A stretch of DNA of 64,000 nucleotides from positions 25,738 to 89,737 of the forward strand of contig CADEGF010000026.1 in NCBI GenBank assembly GCA_902826815.1, read 5' to 3'. The notes beneath the pieces were generated by a model that worked only from the letters and a program-made list of their open reading frames with translations, did no database searches and was not told the origin of the DNA. The first letter of the stretch is position 1; each line of letters opens with the position of its first letter. Both the position numbers and the translations under genes were made by a program. Below are positions 34,527-42,948 of this stretch, one piece after another. Source of the DNA: an uncultured Mycobacteriaceae bacterium. Lineage in GTDB: Bacteria; Actinomycetota; Actinomycetes; Mycobacteriales; Mycobacteriaceae.

Positions 34527-35204
34527 ATGCGTAAGCAGAAGATCGACGTACAGCGGGCCGCGGTGGCACTGTTCGCCGAGAAGGGGTTCGCGGCAACCGG
34601 TATCCGAGAGTTGGGAAGCGCGGCCGGCCTCAATTCGGCGACGCTGTACCACCACGTCGGCGGGGGCAAAGAGCAGCTGCTGGCGACGATCATGAGCACC
34701 TGCCTCGACGAACTTCTGCGGGCCGGCCGCGAAGCCATGGCGACCTCGTCGGATCCGACCGACCAACTGATCGCGCTGATCGGTGCACACGTTGGGTTCT
34801 CCGCCCTCAACCCGCTGACCGCCTGGGTGACCGACCAGGAGATGCGGTCGCTGTCGGGGCACAATCTCTCGACATTGGTAGCGGTGCGCGATGATTACGA
34901 GTCGATGTTCTCGGCCGTGCTCGAACGCGGAGCGCGCACCGGCGCGTTTCACCTCACCGACGCGGCCCTGGCCCGACTCGCTCTCCTCGAGATGTGCAAC
35001 GGAGTCGCGCACTGGTTCCGGCCTGACGGACGCCTGACCGTCGCCGAGGTGCAGGCGCGATTCGTCGAGTTCGGTTGTCGCTTGGTCGGCGCGAACGCCG
35101 CTGCGGCCACACTTAGCGGGCTGGAACCTCCGATCCGACTGGACATTGAACCTGCCGAGGCTCAAAACTTCAGCGCCGCAAGCCAGACGGAGGCAAGCGC
35201 ATGA
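34527..35204 (+). CDS. TetR family transcriptional regulator of the amide/CoA-ligase module
   Basis: A 225-residue TetR regulator: GIRELGSAAGLNSATLYHHVGG is the helix-turn-helix (about residues 30-51). ATG at 34527 is chosen for GGAG six nt upstream; upstream codons run into the operator. Its stop overlaps the amidohydrolase start (ATGA). The palindromes at 34379 and 34500 are its probable targets, which would control permease and hydrolase on one side and amidohydrolase and ligase on the other. Confidence 0.93.
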   Translation: MRKQKIDVQRAAVALFAEKGFAATGIRELGSAAGLNSATLYHHVGGGKEQLLATIMSTCLDELLRAGREAMATSSDPTDQLIALIGAHVGFSALNPLTAWVTDQEMRSLSGHNLSTLVAVRDDYESMFSAVLERGARTGAFHLTDAALARLALLEMCNGVAHWFRPDGRLTVAEVQARFVEFGCRLVGANAAAATLSGLEPPIRLDIEPAEAQNFSAASQTEASA

Positions 35205-36073
35205 ACATCATCGATTCCCGCGTTCGGCTGCCCCAGGACCGGCGTCCCAGCGCACAGTACAGCGCACCGAGCCGTCAAACCGAGCAGTACGACAAGGTAC
35301 TCAACCTCCGCGAGAAGATGGACGGGGGCACGCTTGACGGACTATTGGCGTGCATGTCCGCCGAATCCATCACCCGCGCTGTCATGCACGCAGAATCAGA
35401 GGGTGGCGAGGACGGCGACGCGCTCAACGAGGCTTTAGCCAAAGTGCTTGCAGAACACCCCGATACATTCAAGGGGATCGGCTGCCTAGACATTTGCGAT
35501 CGGCGCCCCGGGGAAATCAGCGCCCAGACCGCCCGCGTCGGCGAGATGCGAATGCTCGGGGTGACACTCCAGCCCGCGTTCTTCGGCCTGGACATCGATG
35601 ACCGATCCCTGTACCCGATGTATGCCCGCGCCGAAGAACTTGGTCTCATCGTTGCGGTGCACACCGGCATTACATACTCGCGGATGCATCCTATGCGTCA
35701 CGAAAGGCCGGAGATGCTGGACCAGGTGGCGTGCGATTTCCCCGACCTCAAACTAGTAGCCAGCCACGCGGGCTGGCCATGGGCCACCGAGTACGCCGCC
35801 GTGGCACGTCGACACCCCACCGTCTACCTCGAATTCGGCGGGCTCGCACCGAAATATGTAGCCAAGCCCGGCTCCGGCTGGGATGCACTCTTTTCCATGA
35901 TGCCCAATATTCTTCGCGGGCAGATTCTTTACGGAAGCGACTGGCCCGTGATTGCGCCCACCCGGGCGCTCGAGGAGTGGCGTCAGTCCGGTCTGAACGA
36001 CGCCGCGCTCAGCGCACTGTTCCACGATAACGCAGCCACTCTGTTCGGTTTCGGATACTCGATTCCGCAATGA
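35201..36073 (+). CDS. Amidohydrolase-family (TIM-barrel) metal hydrolase/decarboxylase
   Basis: A 290-residue protein of the amidohydrolase 2 family (ACMSD/lactonase-like). It begins MNIIDSRVRLP, where the metal-binding D-x-H-x-H is replaced by D-S-R-V-R. Other family features remain: GLIVAVHTGITYSR, LKLVASHAGWPW and LYGSDWPV. Without the first histidine pair the metal site must be unusual. It overlaps both neighbours by 4 bp (TetR upstream, acyl-CoA ligase downstream), so its product probably goes to the ligase. Confidence 0.85.
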   Translation: MNIIDSRVRLPQDRRPSAQYSAPSRQTEQYDKVLNLREKMDGGTLDGLLACMSAESITRAVMHAESEGGEDGDALNEALAKVLAEHPDTFKGIGCLDICDRRPGEISAQTARVGEMRMLGVTLQPAFFGLDIDDRSLYPMYARAEELGLIVAVHTGITYSRMHPMRHERPEMLDQVACDFPDLKLVASHAGWPWATEYAAVARRHPTVYLEFGGLAPKYVAKPGSGWDALFSMMPNILRGQILYGSDWPVIAPTRALEEWRQSGLNDAALSALFHDNAATLFGFGYSIPQ

Positions 36074-37671
36074 GTCAAGCTCCCGGCTCCGTCACCGCGA
36101 TGCTTTCCGAACGTGTCGCGACTGACCCCGATGCGGTGTTTCTCCGCTTGGTCCAGGGCGAGCTCACCTACAGCGAGTTGCACGATAAAGCAGCAACACT
36201 CGCGGGATCACTACTCCGGATCGGTGTGCGCCCCGGCGATAGAGTCGTGCTGTTCATGCAGAATAGTCTCGACCAGCTGGTTGCGTGGTTCGCCGTGGCC
36301 CGGCTTGGCGCCGTGCACATCCCGATCAACACCGCACTTGTGGGCCAACACCTCGAACACGTACTGCGCATCGCCGATGCCCACATAATCATCGCGGACG
36401 AAACTCTTCGGCACGTCCTGGGCGAAGACGCCCTCGCTGCATCATCGTCGCTGCAGACGTTGATCGTGGCCGGTGCCGACGAAAGCCTCGCTCCGGAGCG
36501 CTCTGGCCCACAGCCCCACACGCTGTCACTCGCTCAACTGGTCAACGGCGATCGACAGGCTCCGGTCCACCGCGGCGGTGACCTCGAACCCGCGACGATG
36601 CTGTTCACATCGGGCACAACCGGCATGTCCAAGGCCTGCGTACTCTCTCACCGCTACCTGGCCCGGCAAGGACAGATTCACGCTGCACAATTCGGGTTCC
36701 ATCCCGATGACGTTCTGTACTGCCCGTTTCCGCTGTTTCACATCGATGCCGTGACGCTGACCGTCGTTTCAGCACTAGCCGTCGGCGCGACTGCGGCCAT
36801 CGGTGAACGCTTCAGCGCATCGGGGTTCTGGCGACAAGTGCGCGACTTCGACGCCTCCGTGTTCAACTTCATGGGAGCCACCCTGAGCATCCTGTGGAAA
36901 CGCTCACCCGCACCCGAGGACCGGACTCACCGGATCCGGTTGGCATGGGGGGTGCCGATGCCGCAATGGCAGGACGATTGGCATCAGCGCTTCGGGTTCC
37001 CGCTATACCAGGTCTACGGGCTCACCGACGCTGGCATACCGGTCTACGACCCGATCGACGGCACCCAGCGTCGCGGCACATGCGGCCGCGTCATCGATCA
37101 ATTCGAGGTGGCGATCGCCACAGCTGCCGTGAGTCCGCATGACGCGGAACTCGAAGACGCCCACGCCGGCGAAATACTGGTCCGCGGAAAAGAACCCGGT
37201 CTCACGATGTCCTGCTACCACGCCATGCCGGAAGCGACCGCAAGAACCATCGACAGCGACGGCTGGGTGCACACCGGCGACCTCGGCAGTATCGACGGTG
37301 ACGGATATCTGACCTTTCACGGCCGTCTGACCGACTCCATCCGGAGGCGCGGTGAGAACATCTCTGGATACGAAGTCGAACAGCTCATCGACTCGCACCC
37401 GGCTGTCCTCGAATCCGCAGCCATCGGCGTGCCAAGCGAACTGACCGAGGAGGACGTCAAAGTCTGTGTAGTACTCAAACCAACAGCCACGCTCACCGCT
37501 CAGCAACTCCACGAATACTGCCGCGATAACGCCCCGTCATTCATGGCCCCCCGCTACATCGAGTTCATGGGCTCACTGCCGAAGACCCCAACGGAGAAGG
37601 TGGAGAAGTTCCGGCTCAAGCAGGCCGGCATCACACCGGCCACGTGGGACGCCGACGCAGAAGTTGTTTGA
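36070..37671 (+). CDS. AMP-forming acyl-CoA synthetase/ligase
   Basis: A 533-residue ANL-superfamily ligase converting a carboxylic acid, ATP and CoA to acyl-CoA. Visible motifs: P-loop MLFTSGTTGMSKA (about 177-189), YGLTDAG, the hinge region GWVHTGDLGSIDGDGYLTFHG, and the C-terminal lysine in PKTPTEKVEKFRLK. It resembles carnitine/crotonobetaine-type and medium-chain ligases. It ends the TetR-amidohydrolase-ligase operon; its stop is only 1 nt from the convergent SDR stop. Confidence 0.95.
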   Translation: MSQAPGSVTAMLSERVATDPDAVFLRLVQGELTYSELHDKAATLAGSLLRIGVRPGDRVVLFMQNSLDQLVAWFAVARLGAVHIPINTALVGQHLEHVLRIADAHIIIADETLRHVLGEDALAASSSLQTLIVAGADESLAPERSGPQPHTLSLAQLVNGDRQAPVHRGGDLEPATMLFTSGTTGMSKACVLSHRYLARQGQIHAAQFGFHPDDVLYCPFPLFHIDAVTLTVVSALAVGATAAIGERFSASGFWRQVRDFDASVFNFMGATLSILWKRSPAPEDRTHRIRLAWGVPMPQWQDDWHQRFGFPLYQVYGLTDAGIPVYDPIDGTQRRGTCGRVIDQFEVAIATAAVSPHDAELEDAHAGEILVRGKEPGLTMSCYHAMPEATARTIDSDGWVHTGDLGSIDGDGYLTFHGRLTDSIRRRGENISGYEVEQLIDSHPAVLESAAIGVPSELTEEDVKVCVVLKPTATLTAQQLHEYCRDNAPSFMAPRYIEFMGSLPKTPTEKVEKFRLKQAGITPATWDADAEVV

Positions 37672-37672
37672 G

Positions 37673-38455
37673 TCAGGTCAGCCAGCCGATTTCACGCAGG
37701 AACTCCTGGGTGTGCGCGATGCGGCCGGTAAGCGCCTTCGGATCGCCGGTGCACAGCAGGTACGCGGTCTGGGTGATGAGCTCGATGCCCTCGGTGTCGG
37801 TCTTGGCCAGGTCCAGCGTGCCCGCGCCCTCGGTGGCGACCGGGTTCGTCGGCGCAGCGGCGTTGACGGCGATACCGTCGTCATACAGCTCGGCGGCAAG
37901 GCTTTTCGTCAGCCGGTTCAGCGCCGCCTTGACCGTGCCGTAGACACCGAAACCCGCTGTGCGATCGAACTCCGAGAACGGCGGGCCGCCGGGCAGGTCA
38001 CCGCCGATCGATGTCACGTTCAGCACCCAGCCACGGCCGCGCTCACGCATGGCGGGGATCGCCAACTGCGTCAGGTGCAACGGCGCCAACACGTGCATCT
38101 CCATCATCAGCCGCACCCTGCGGTCGGGAAACTCGTCGAGCGGCCGCAGGAAGGTGACGGCGGCGTTGTTGACCAGGATGTCGGGCGCACCGACGCGTTC
38201 GATGACCTCGCCGAACAGCCGCGCGCGCTCATCGGCGTTGGACAGATCGGCCTGGATCGCGATCGCCGACCCGCCTGCGCTCTCAATCTCGTCAAGTGTC
38301 TGACGAAGGGAGCCTTGATATTTCGGGTCGGGCTCCATGGTGCGCGCGGTCAGCGCGACGGTTGCACCCTCACCGGCAAGCCGCTTCGCGATCGCCTTGC
38401 CAAGCCCCCGGCTGGTCCCGGTGACGAGGGCCACCCTGCCGTCACACCCTGTCAT
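37673..38455 (-). CDS. Short-chain dehydrogenase/reductase
   Basis: A 260-residue SDR with GTSRGLG (cofactor), NNAAV, and a catalytic region NVTSIGGDLPGG...FGVYGTVKAAL, where Tyr and Lys are in YGTVK. The insert between Ser and Tyr (PPFSEFDRTAG) is longer than usual. It is the last gene of the minus-strand acyl-CoA dehydrogenase operon and its start overlaps the upstream stop (ATGA), so it probably acts on a hydroxyacyl intermediate. Confidence 0.91.
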   Translation of the reverse strand: MTGCDGRVALVTGTSRGLGKAIAKRLAGEGATVALTARTMEPDPKYQGSLRQTLDEIESAGGSAIAIQADLSNADERARLFGEVIERVGAPDILVNNAAVTFLRPLDEFPDRRVRLMMEMHVLAPLHLTQLAIPAMRERGRGWVLNVTSIGGDLPGGPPFSEFDRTAGFGVYGTVKAALNRLTKSLAAELYDDGIAVNAAAPTNPVATEGAGTLDLAKTDTEGIELITQTAYLLCTGDPKALTGRIAHTQEFLREIGWLT

Positions 38456-39750
38456 GAGCGCTCGATCCCGGCTAGCTTGTCGGCGAACTTCGCCTCGGCG
38501 GCCGCCCGCAGCCGCAACAGGTGTTCAGACGGGAAGACGTCGGGCGCCGGCTTGTAGTCGCGAAGGAGCAGCCGGGCCAGCGTGACCTTGTGCACCTCCG
38601 TCGGTCCGTCGGCCAGCCCGAGCACGAACGACTCGACCAGGTACTGCACGAACGGCATTTCATGCGTGGTGCCCAACGAGCCGTGCAACTGCAGCGCCCG
38701 CGCCGACACGTCGTGCAGCACCTTCTGCATCATCGCCTTGACCGCCGAGATGTCGGCCCGCACCGCCTTGTAGTCGTTGTGCTGATCGATCTTCCACGCG
38801 GTCTGCAGTGTGAGCAGCCGGAACGCCTCGATCTCCATCCACGAGTCCGCGACCATCTCCTGGACTAGCTGCTTGTTGGACAGCATGTCGCCCTGGGTGT
38901 ACCGCGATACAGCGCGTTCGCAGATCATGTCGAAGATGCGGCGCACCAGACCAACGGTTCGCATCGCATGATGGATGCGCCCGCCGCCCAGCCGCGTCTG
39001 CGCAACGACGAACGCCCCGCCGCGAGGTCCGAGCATGTGATCGTCTGGGACGCGGACATTCTCGTATCGGACGTAGCCCTCGCGACCGCCGCCGCCGAAC
39101 GGCTGGTATCCGAGTCCGACGTCGCGCAACACGTTGATGCCGGACGTGTCACCGGGGACGACGAACATCGAATAGCGTTCGTACGGCGGCGCGTCAGGGT
39201 CCGTCACCGCCATCACGATGATGAATGACGCCATCGAGGCGAACGACGAGAACCACTTCTCGCCGTTGATCACCCAATGATCGCCGTCCTGCACGGCGGC
39301 GGTGGTGAACACCTTGGGATCGGCACCGCCCTGGGGTTCGGTCATCGAGAAGCAGGACACGATGCGGTTGTCCAGCAGCGGCTCCAGGTAGCGCGCCTTG
39401 AGCTCAGGCGTTCCGTAGTGCGCGAGGATCTCGCTGTTGCCGGAATCTGGCGCCTGCGAGCCGAATACGATCGGCGCGCATTCGGACCGGCCGAGAATCT
39501 CGTTGAGTAGGGCGAGCTTGACCTGGCCGTAGCCGGGGCCGCCGAGATGGGGACCCAGGTGGGTGGCCCACAGCCCGCGCTCCTTCACGATCTGTTGCAG
39601 CGGGGGAATGAGCGCCTGGCGCACCGGATCGTTGAGGTCGTGGGACTCCTTGACGATCAGGTCGATCGGCTCGCATTCCGAGCGCACGAACGCCTCGACC
39701 CAGGCCAGCTGCTCGGCCCATTCCGGGTCGGTCGAGAAGTCCCACGCCAT
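38452..39750 (-). CDS. Acyl-CoA dehydrogenase
   Basis: A 432-residue flavin acyl-CoA dehydrogenase. Motifs: CFSMTEPQGGADP (FAD/substrate loop), HWVINGEKWFSSFA, RLGGGRIHHAMRTVGL and the C-terminal LQLHGSLGTTHEMPF. It is slightly longer than the classical ~380 residues and resembles the ACAD10/11-like branch. ATG at 39750 (MAWDFSTDPEWAEQLA) follows GGAAGGA; a longer open frame runs into the enoyl-CoA hydratase gene. It should introduce an alpha-beta double bond into an acyl-CoA. Confidence 0.94.
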   Translation of the reverse strand: MAWDFSTDPEWAEQLAWVEAFVRSECEPIDLIVKESHDLNDPVRQALIPPLQQIVKERGLWATHLGPHLGGPGYGQVKLALLNEILGRSECAPIVFGSQAPDSGNSEILAHYGTPELKARYLEPLLDNRIVSCFSMTEPQGGADPKVFTTAAVQDGDHWVINGEKWFSSFASMASFIIVMAVTDPDAPPYERYSMFVVPGDTSGINVLRDVGLGYQPFGGGGREGYVRYENVRVPDDHMLGPRGGAFVVAQTRLGGGRIHHAMRTVGLVRRIFDMICERAVSRYTQGDMLSNKQLVQEMVADSWMEIEAFRLLTLQTAWKIDQHNDYKAVRADISAVKAMMQKVLHDVSARALQLHGSLGTTHEMPFVQYLVESFVLGLADGPTEVHKVTLARLLLRDYKPAPDVFPSEHLLRLRAAAEAKFADKLAGIERS

Positions 39751-39772
39751 CGGTCGTCCTTCCGTCGAAAGT

Positions 39773-40543
39773 TCAGTCCCGCGACCATTTCTGGCGCCTG
39801 GCTGCCGCGTCGTCGGTGGCGTGGCTGAGCACCTGGTTGCGGTTCTCCAGCTCCACCGCCGCGTCGATTCCCGCATCGGTGTTGACCTGAAGCGCACGCT
39901 TGGTCAGCTGCACTCCGAGCGGCGACAACTCGGCGATCGCCGACGCCATCTCCACGGCGCGGACGATCAACCGGTCCGGCTCGACGAGCTCGCTGACGAG
40001 CCCGCGACGGTCGGCCTCGTCGGCTGCGACGGTGCGCCCGGTCAGCATCCAGTCGGCGGCGACGCTGGTTCCGACGATTCTCGGCAGGTGATAGCTCATG
40101 CCCATCTCGGCGCCGGACAGTCCGAGCAGGATTGCGGCGTTGCCGAATGTGGCTGCACTGGCGCAAATCCGGATGTCGGCGGCCAGGCACAGCGCGAATC
40201 CGCCGCCGACGCACGGCCCGTTGACCGCGGCGATGACCGGCTGGCGCAGATCTCGGATCGCCTGCGGCAGTGCGGCCATCGACTCCTGAAACCGCAGCCG
40301 CTCGATCGCGGGAGCATCGGCCGCGGGCACATCCGGGCCGAAGTCGCGCATGTCGATGCCGGAGCAGAATCCGCGTCCGGCGCCGGTGAGCACGACGGCC
40401 TTCACGTCGTCGTCCACCGATGCCAGCGTTTCGGTGAGTTCGCGCCGCAGCACGTCGTTGATCGCGTTGAGCCGCTCGGGCCGGTTGAGCGTCACGAGAA
40501 GGACGCCGGCGTGCGGCCTTTCGATGAGCAGCGTCTGGGTCAC
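39773..40543 (-). CDS. Enoyl-CoA hydratase/isomerase
   Basis: A 256-residue crotonase-family protein: GAGRGFCSGIDMRDFGPD (first oxyanion loop), AVNGPCVGGGFALCLAAD (second), then LGLSGAEMGMSYHLPR. The residue pattern at the second glutamate position is SGAEMG, so hydratase activity is plausible. It lies between acyl-CoA dehydrogenase genes (22-nt and 5-nt spacers), consistent with beta-oxidation of the same chain. Confidence 0.94.
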   Translation of the reverse strand: MTQTLLIERPHAGVLLVTLNRPERLNAINDVLRRELTETLASVDDDVKAVVLTGAGRGFCSGIDMRDFGPDVPAADAPAIERLRFQESMAALPQAIRDLRQPVIAAVNGPCVGGGFALCLAADIRICASAATFGNAAILLGLSGAEMGMSYHLPRIVGTSVAADWMLTGRTVAADEADRRGLVSELVEPDRLIVRAVEMASAIAELSPLGVQLTKRALQVNTDAGIDAAVELENRNQVLSHATDDAAARRQKWSRD

Positions 40544-40548
40544 CGGAC

Positions 40549-41724
40549 TCAGCGCCGCGGCAGGCCGAGTACCTGCTGGGCGATGATGTTGCGCTGGATC
40601 TCGGAGGTGCCGCCCGCGATGGTGCCCGAGAAGCTGCGCGCGAAGCGTTCGAACCAGCTTGCAAAATAGTGGTCGAGGTTCATGTGCGAGTACGGACCCG
40701 ACGTCGAGGGATGAATCAGACCGTCCGCACCTGCCGACGTCAGCGCCGTGTCGGCCGTCCGCAGTTCGGCTTCGGAACCGAACAGTTTGAGCACCGAAAC
40801 CGATGCGGTGTCCGCCTCGCCGCGTGCCGCCTTGCTCAGCGCCGCAGAACCCATGGCGCGCAACGCGATGTAGTCCATCACCGATGATGCGTACTGGTCA
40901 CGCTGCAGCTCGCCGCGCGGCCGGAAGTCGGTGATCATGTTGTTGATCCGGTCGGCGAAGCCAAGCCACATCATGGTGCGTTCGTGCCCCAGCGAGCCGT
41001 TGGCCACCCCCCACCCGCCGCCCCGCGGACCGACGAGGTTCTCCGCGGGAACCCGCGCGTCGGTGAAGAACACCTCGTTGAAGTCCAGGTTGTCCTCACC
41101 GCACAGGTCGGCGAAGGGACGGCACACCACGCCGGGGGTGTCGGTGGGGATGATCAGCACGCTGATTCCCTTGTGCTTCGGCGCATCCGGGTCGGTGCGC
41201 ACGAACGTCAGAAGGAAGTCGGCGTCGTGGGCACCGGAGGTCCACACCTTCTGGCCGTTGACGACGAAGTGGTCGCCGTCCAGTACCGCACGCGTGCGCA
41301 GCGACGCGAGGTCGGATCCGGCGCTCGGCTCACTCATCCCCAGTGACGCCGTCAACTCGCCCTTGAGCACGGGCACCGCCCAGCGGTGCTTCTGCTCGTC
41401 GGATCCGAACGAGATCAGCGATGCGGCAACGATGTTGACACCCTGCGGGTTGAAGCTGTGGTAGATCCGGCGCCTGCAGAGCTCATCGAGGTGCACGAAC
41501 TGTTGGAGCACGGTGGCGTTGCGGCCACCGAATTCGGGCGGCTGGGCGGGCAACAGCCAGCCGTTGTCGAACAGCAGCCGCTGCCAATCGCGCGCCCACT
41601 GCGGCATATGCGACACCGAGCGGGGCCGCTCCAGCGTGTCCGCCTCCGACGGATGGTGCTCGTCGAGGAACGCCGAGAACTCCGCGCGGAACTCCTCGAC
41701 GTCGGAATCAAAAGTCAGCTGCAT
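40549..41724 (-). CDS. Acyl-CoA dehydrogenase, large subunit type
   Basis: A 391-residue acyl-CoA dehydrogenase with LGMSEPSAGSDLASLRT, HFVVNGQKVWTSGAHDAD and C-terminal SGTIAGGTSEIQRNIIAQQVLGLPR, the standard GGTSEI-QR-N-I motif. In actinobacterial steroid catabolism such proteins pair with a smaller, degenerate partner to form heterotetramers; here the adjacent 332-residue protein fits that role, with its stop overlapping this start by 17 bp. Confidence 0.95.
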   Translation of the reverse strand: MQLTFDSDVEEFRAEFSAFLDEHHPSEADTLERPRSVSHMPQWARDWQRLLFDNGWLLPAQPPEFGGRNATVLQQFVHLDELCRRRIYHSFNPQGVNIVAASLISFGSDEQKHRWAVPVLKGELTASLGMSEPSAGSDLASLRTRAVLDGDHFVVNGQKVWTSGAHDADFLLTFVRTDPDAPKHKGISVLIIPTDTPGVVCRPFADLCGEDNLDFNEVFFTDARVPAENLVGPRGGGWGVANGSLGHERTMMWLGFADRINNMITDFRPRGELQRDQYASSVMDYIALRAMGSAALSKAARGEADTASVSVLKLFGSEAELRTADTALTSAGADGLIHPSTSGPYSHMNLDHYFASWFERFARSFSGTIAGGTSEIQRNIIAQQVLGLPRR

Positions 41725-42706
41725 CGAATTCCTCCGCGATCAACGCGCGATGCTCGGCCGCACCGCCGAGCAAAAGCTCGCCGGCCTTGGCCCGCTTCAA
41801 CGCGAATTGAAGATCGTTCTCCCAGGTGAATCCCATGGCGCCGAACAGCTGCAGCCCGTGCCGGAACACCACGGCCTGGCACTCCCCCGCCGCCGCCTTC
41901 GCCATCGCCGCCGCCAGCCGCCTGCGCGGATCGTCGGCCGAGATGGTCAGGGCCGCGAAATAGGACAGCGCGCGGGCGCGCTCGGTGGCGATGTGCATGT
42001 CGACGGCCTTGTGCTGGACGGCTTGGAACGAGCCGATGGCGACGCCGAACTGCTGTCTCTGCTTGACGTGCTCGAGAGCGAGGTCGAGGACACGCTGGCA
42101 CGCACCGACGGTGGTGATCGCGATCCCGGTGAGCGCCAGATGACGCGCTTTCTCGGCATCGGTGTGCAGCCGTACGGTGTCGGGCAGCCGCACTCCGGCG
42201 ACGGTCACATCGGCGATGTGCAGTACCGGGTCGAAGACCTTGCTGCGCCTCACATTCACATCGTCGGCATCGACGAGGAACACGCCGCCGTCGGTGACAA
42301 CGGCGAATCGTTGGGCTCGGTCTGCATCGAGCACATGCCGCGCGGTCCCGTCGAGCACCCAGCCGTCGGCGTCGCGATACGCGCTGATGCCGTCGTAGAT
42401 CGCCGCGCCTGCCTGCTGCGGGTCGTACCGGTCGCCGGCCAGGGGCGCGAACTGCGTCAGCGTCGCCAGGAACGGTGTCGGGTCGGTGGCGCGCCCCAGC
42501 TCTTCGAGCACGATCGCGAGCTCGACGGCGTTCTCCGGGTCGGTCAGCTCCGTCCAGCCCGCGTCGATGTAGGCCTGCCACAGCGGCGCGGGATCGACGC
42601 CGTTCTCCGCGACTTCACGGACGAGCGAGGGCGGGCACTGCTTTCCCACGGCGTCGCGGACCGTGTCCTGCCACAGCCGTTGATCCGCATCGAACTCGAG
42701 TAGCAT
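41708..42706 (-). CDS. Acyl-CoA dehydrogenase, short partner subunit type
   Basis: A 332-residue acyl-CoA dehydrogenase-like protein, shorter than usual. It has AIVLEELGRATDPTPFLA, GSFQAVQHKAVDMHI and the C-terminal GAMGFTWENDLQFALKRA, where the usual GG-x-GY-x-EY segment is reduced. ATG at 42706 has AGGAGG seven bases upstream. The pairing with the following full-length dehydrogenase resembles the ChsE-type two-gene heterotetramers of steroid side-chain oxidation. It opens the minus-strand operon, facing the amidohydrolase operon across a promoter with a GAGAAT-N3-ATTCTC site. Confidence 0.92.
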   Translation of the reverse strand: MLLEFDADQRLWQDTVRDAVGKQCPPSLVREVAENGVDPAPLWQAYIDAGWTELTDPENAVELAIVLEELGRATDPTPFLATLTQFAPLAGDRYDPQQAGAAIYDGISAYRDADGWVLDGTARHVLDADRAQRFAVVTDGGVFLVDADDVNVRRSKVFDPVLHIADVTVAGVRLPDTVRLHTDAEKARHLALTGIAITTVGACQRVLDLALEHVKQRQQFGVAIGSFQAVQHKAVDMHIATERARALSYFAALTISADDPRRRLAAAMAKAAAGECQAVVFRHGLQLFGAMGFTWENDLQFALKRAKAGELLLGGAAEHRALIAEEFDAADF

Positions 42707-42740
42707 CCGGCGCCTCCTGGTGCGATTGCCCGTCAAGGAC

Positions 42741-42755
42741 GAGAATAACATTCTC
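42741..42755. promoter_or_regulatory. Perfect inverted repeat GAGAAT-AAC-ATTCTC, candidate operator
   Basis: It lies 35 bp before the acyl-CoA dehydrogenase start and about 190 bp before the divergent amidohydrolase. The half-sites are identical to those of the repeat at 56527 upstream of a P450, with a related copy at 6746. A shared, unidentified regulator is likely. Confidence 0.65.
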
Positions 42756-42948
42756 CTTAGATGTCGTAACTGTTCTCGTAAAGCGACTACCACGTTTCGT
42801 TCGATGGTTGCCGTGCATGTGACCAGCGCACACTCTGACCTGCGAAGAAGTAAGCATTGCGCTTGAGAACCCAATTCTTGCCATTGAAGAACTTGGCTTT
42901 ACACTGGGTGAATGCCCGGTGCAGACCGGCAGACATCGGAGGCCACCA

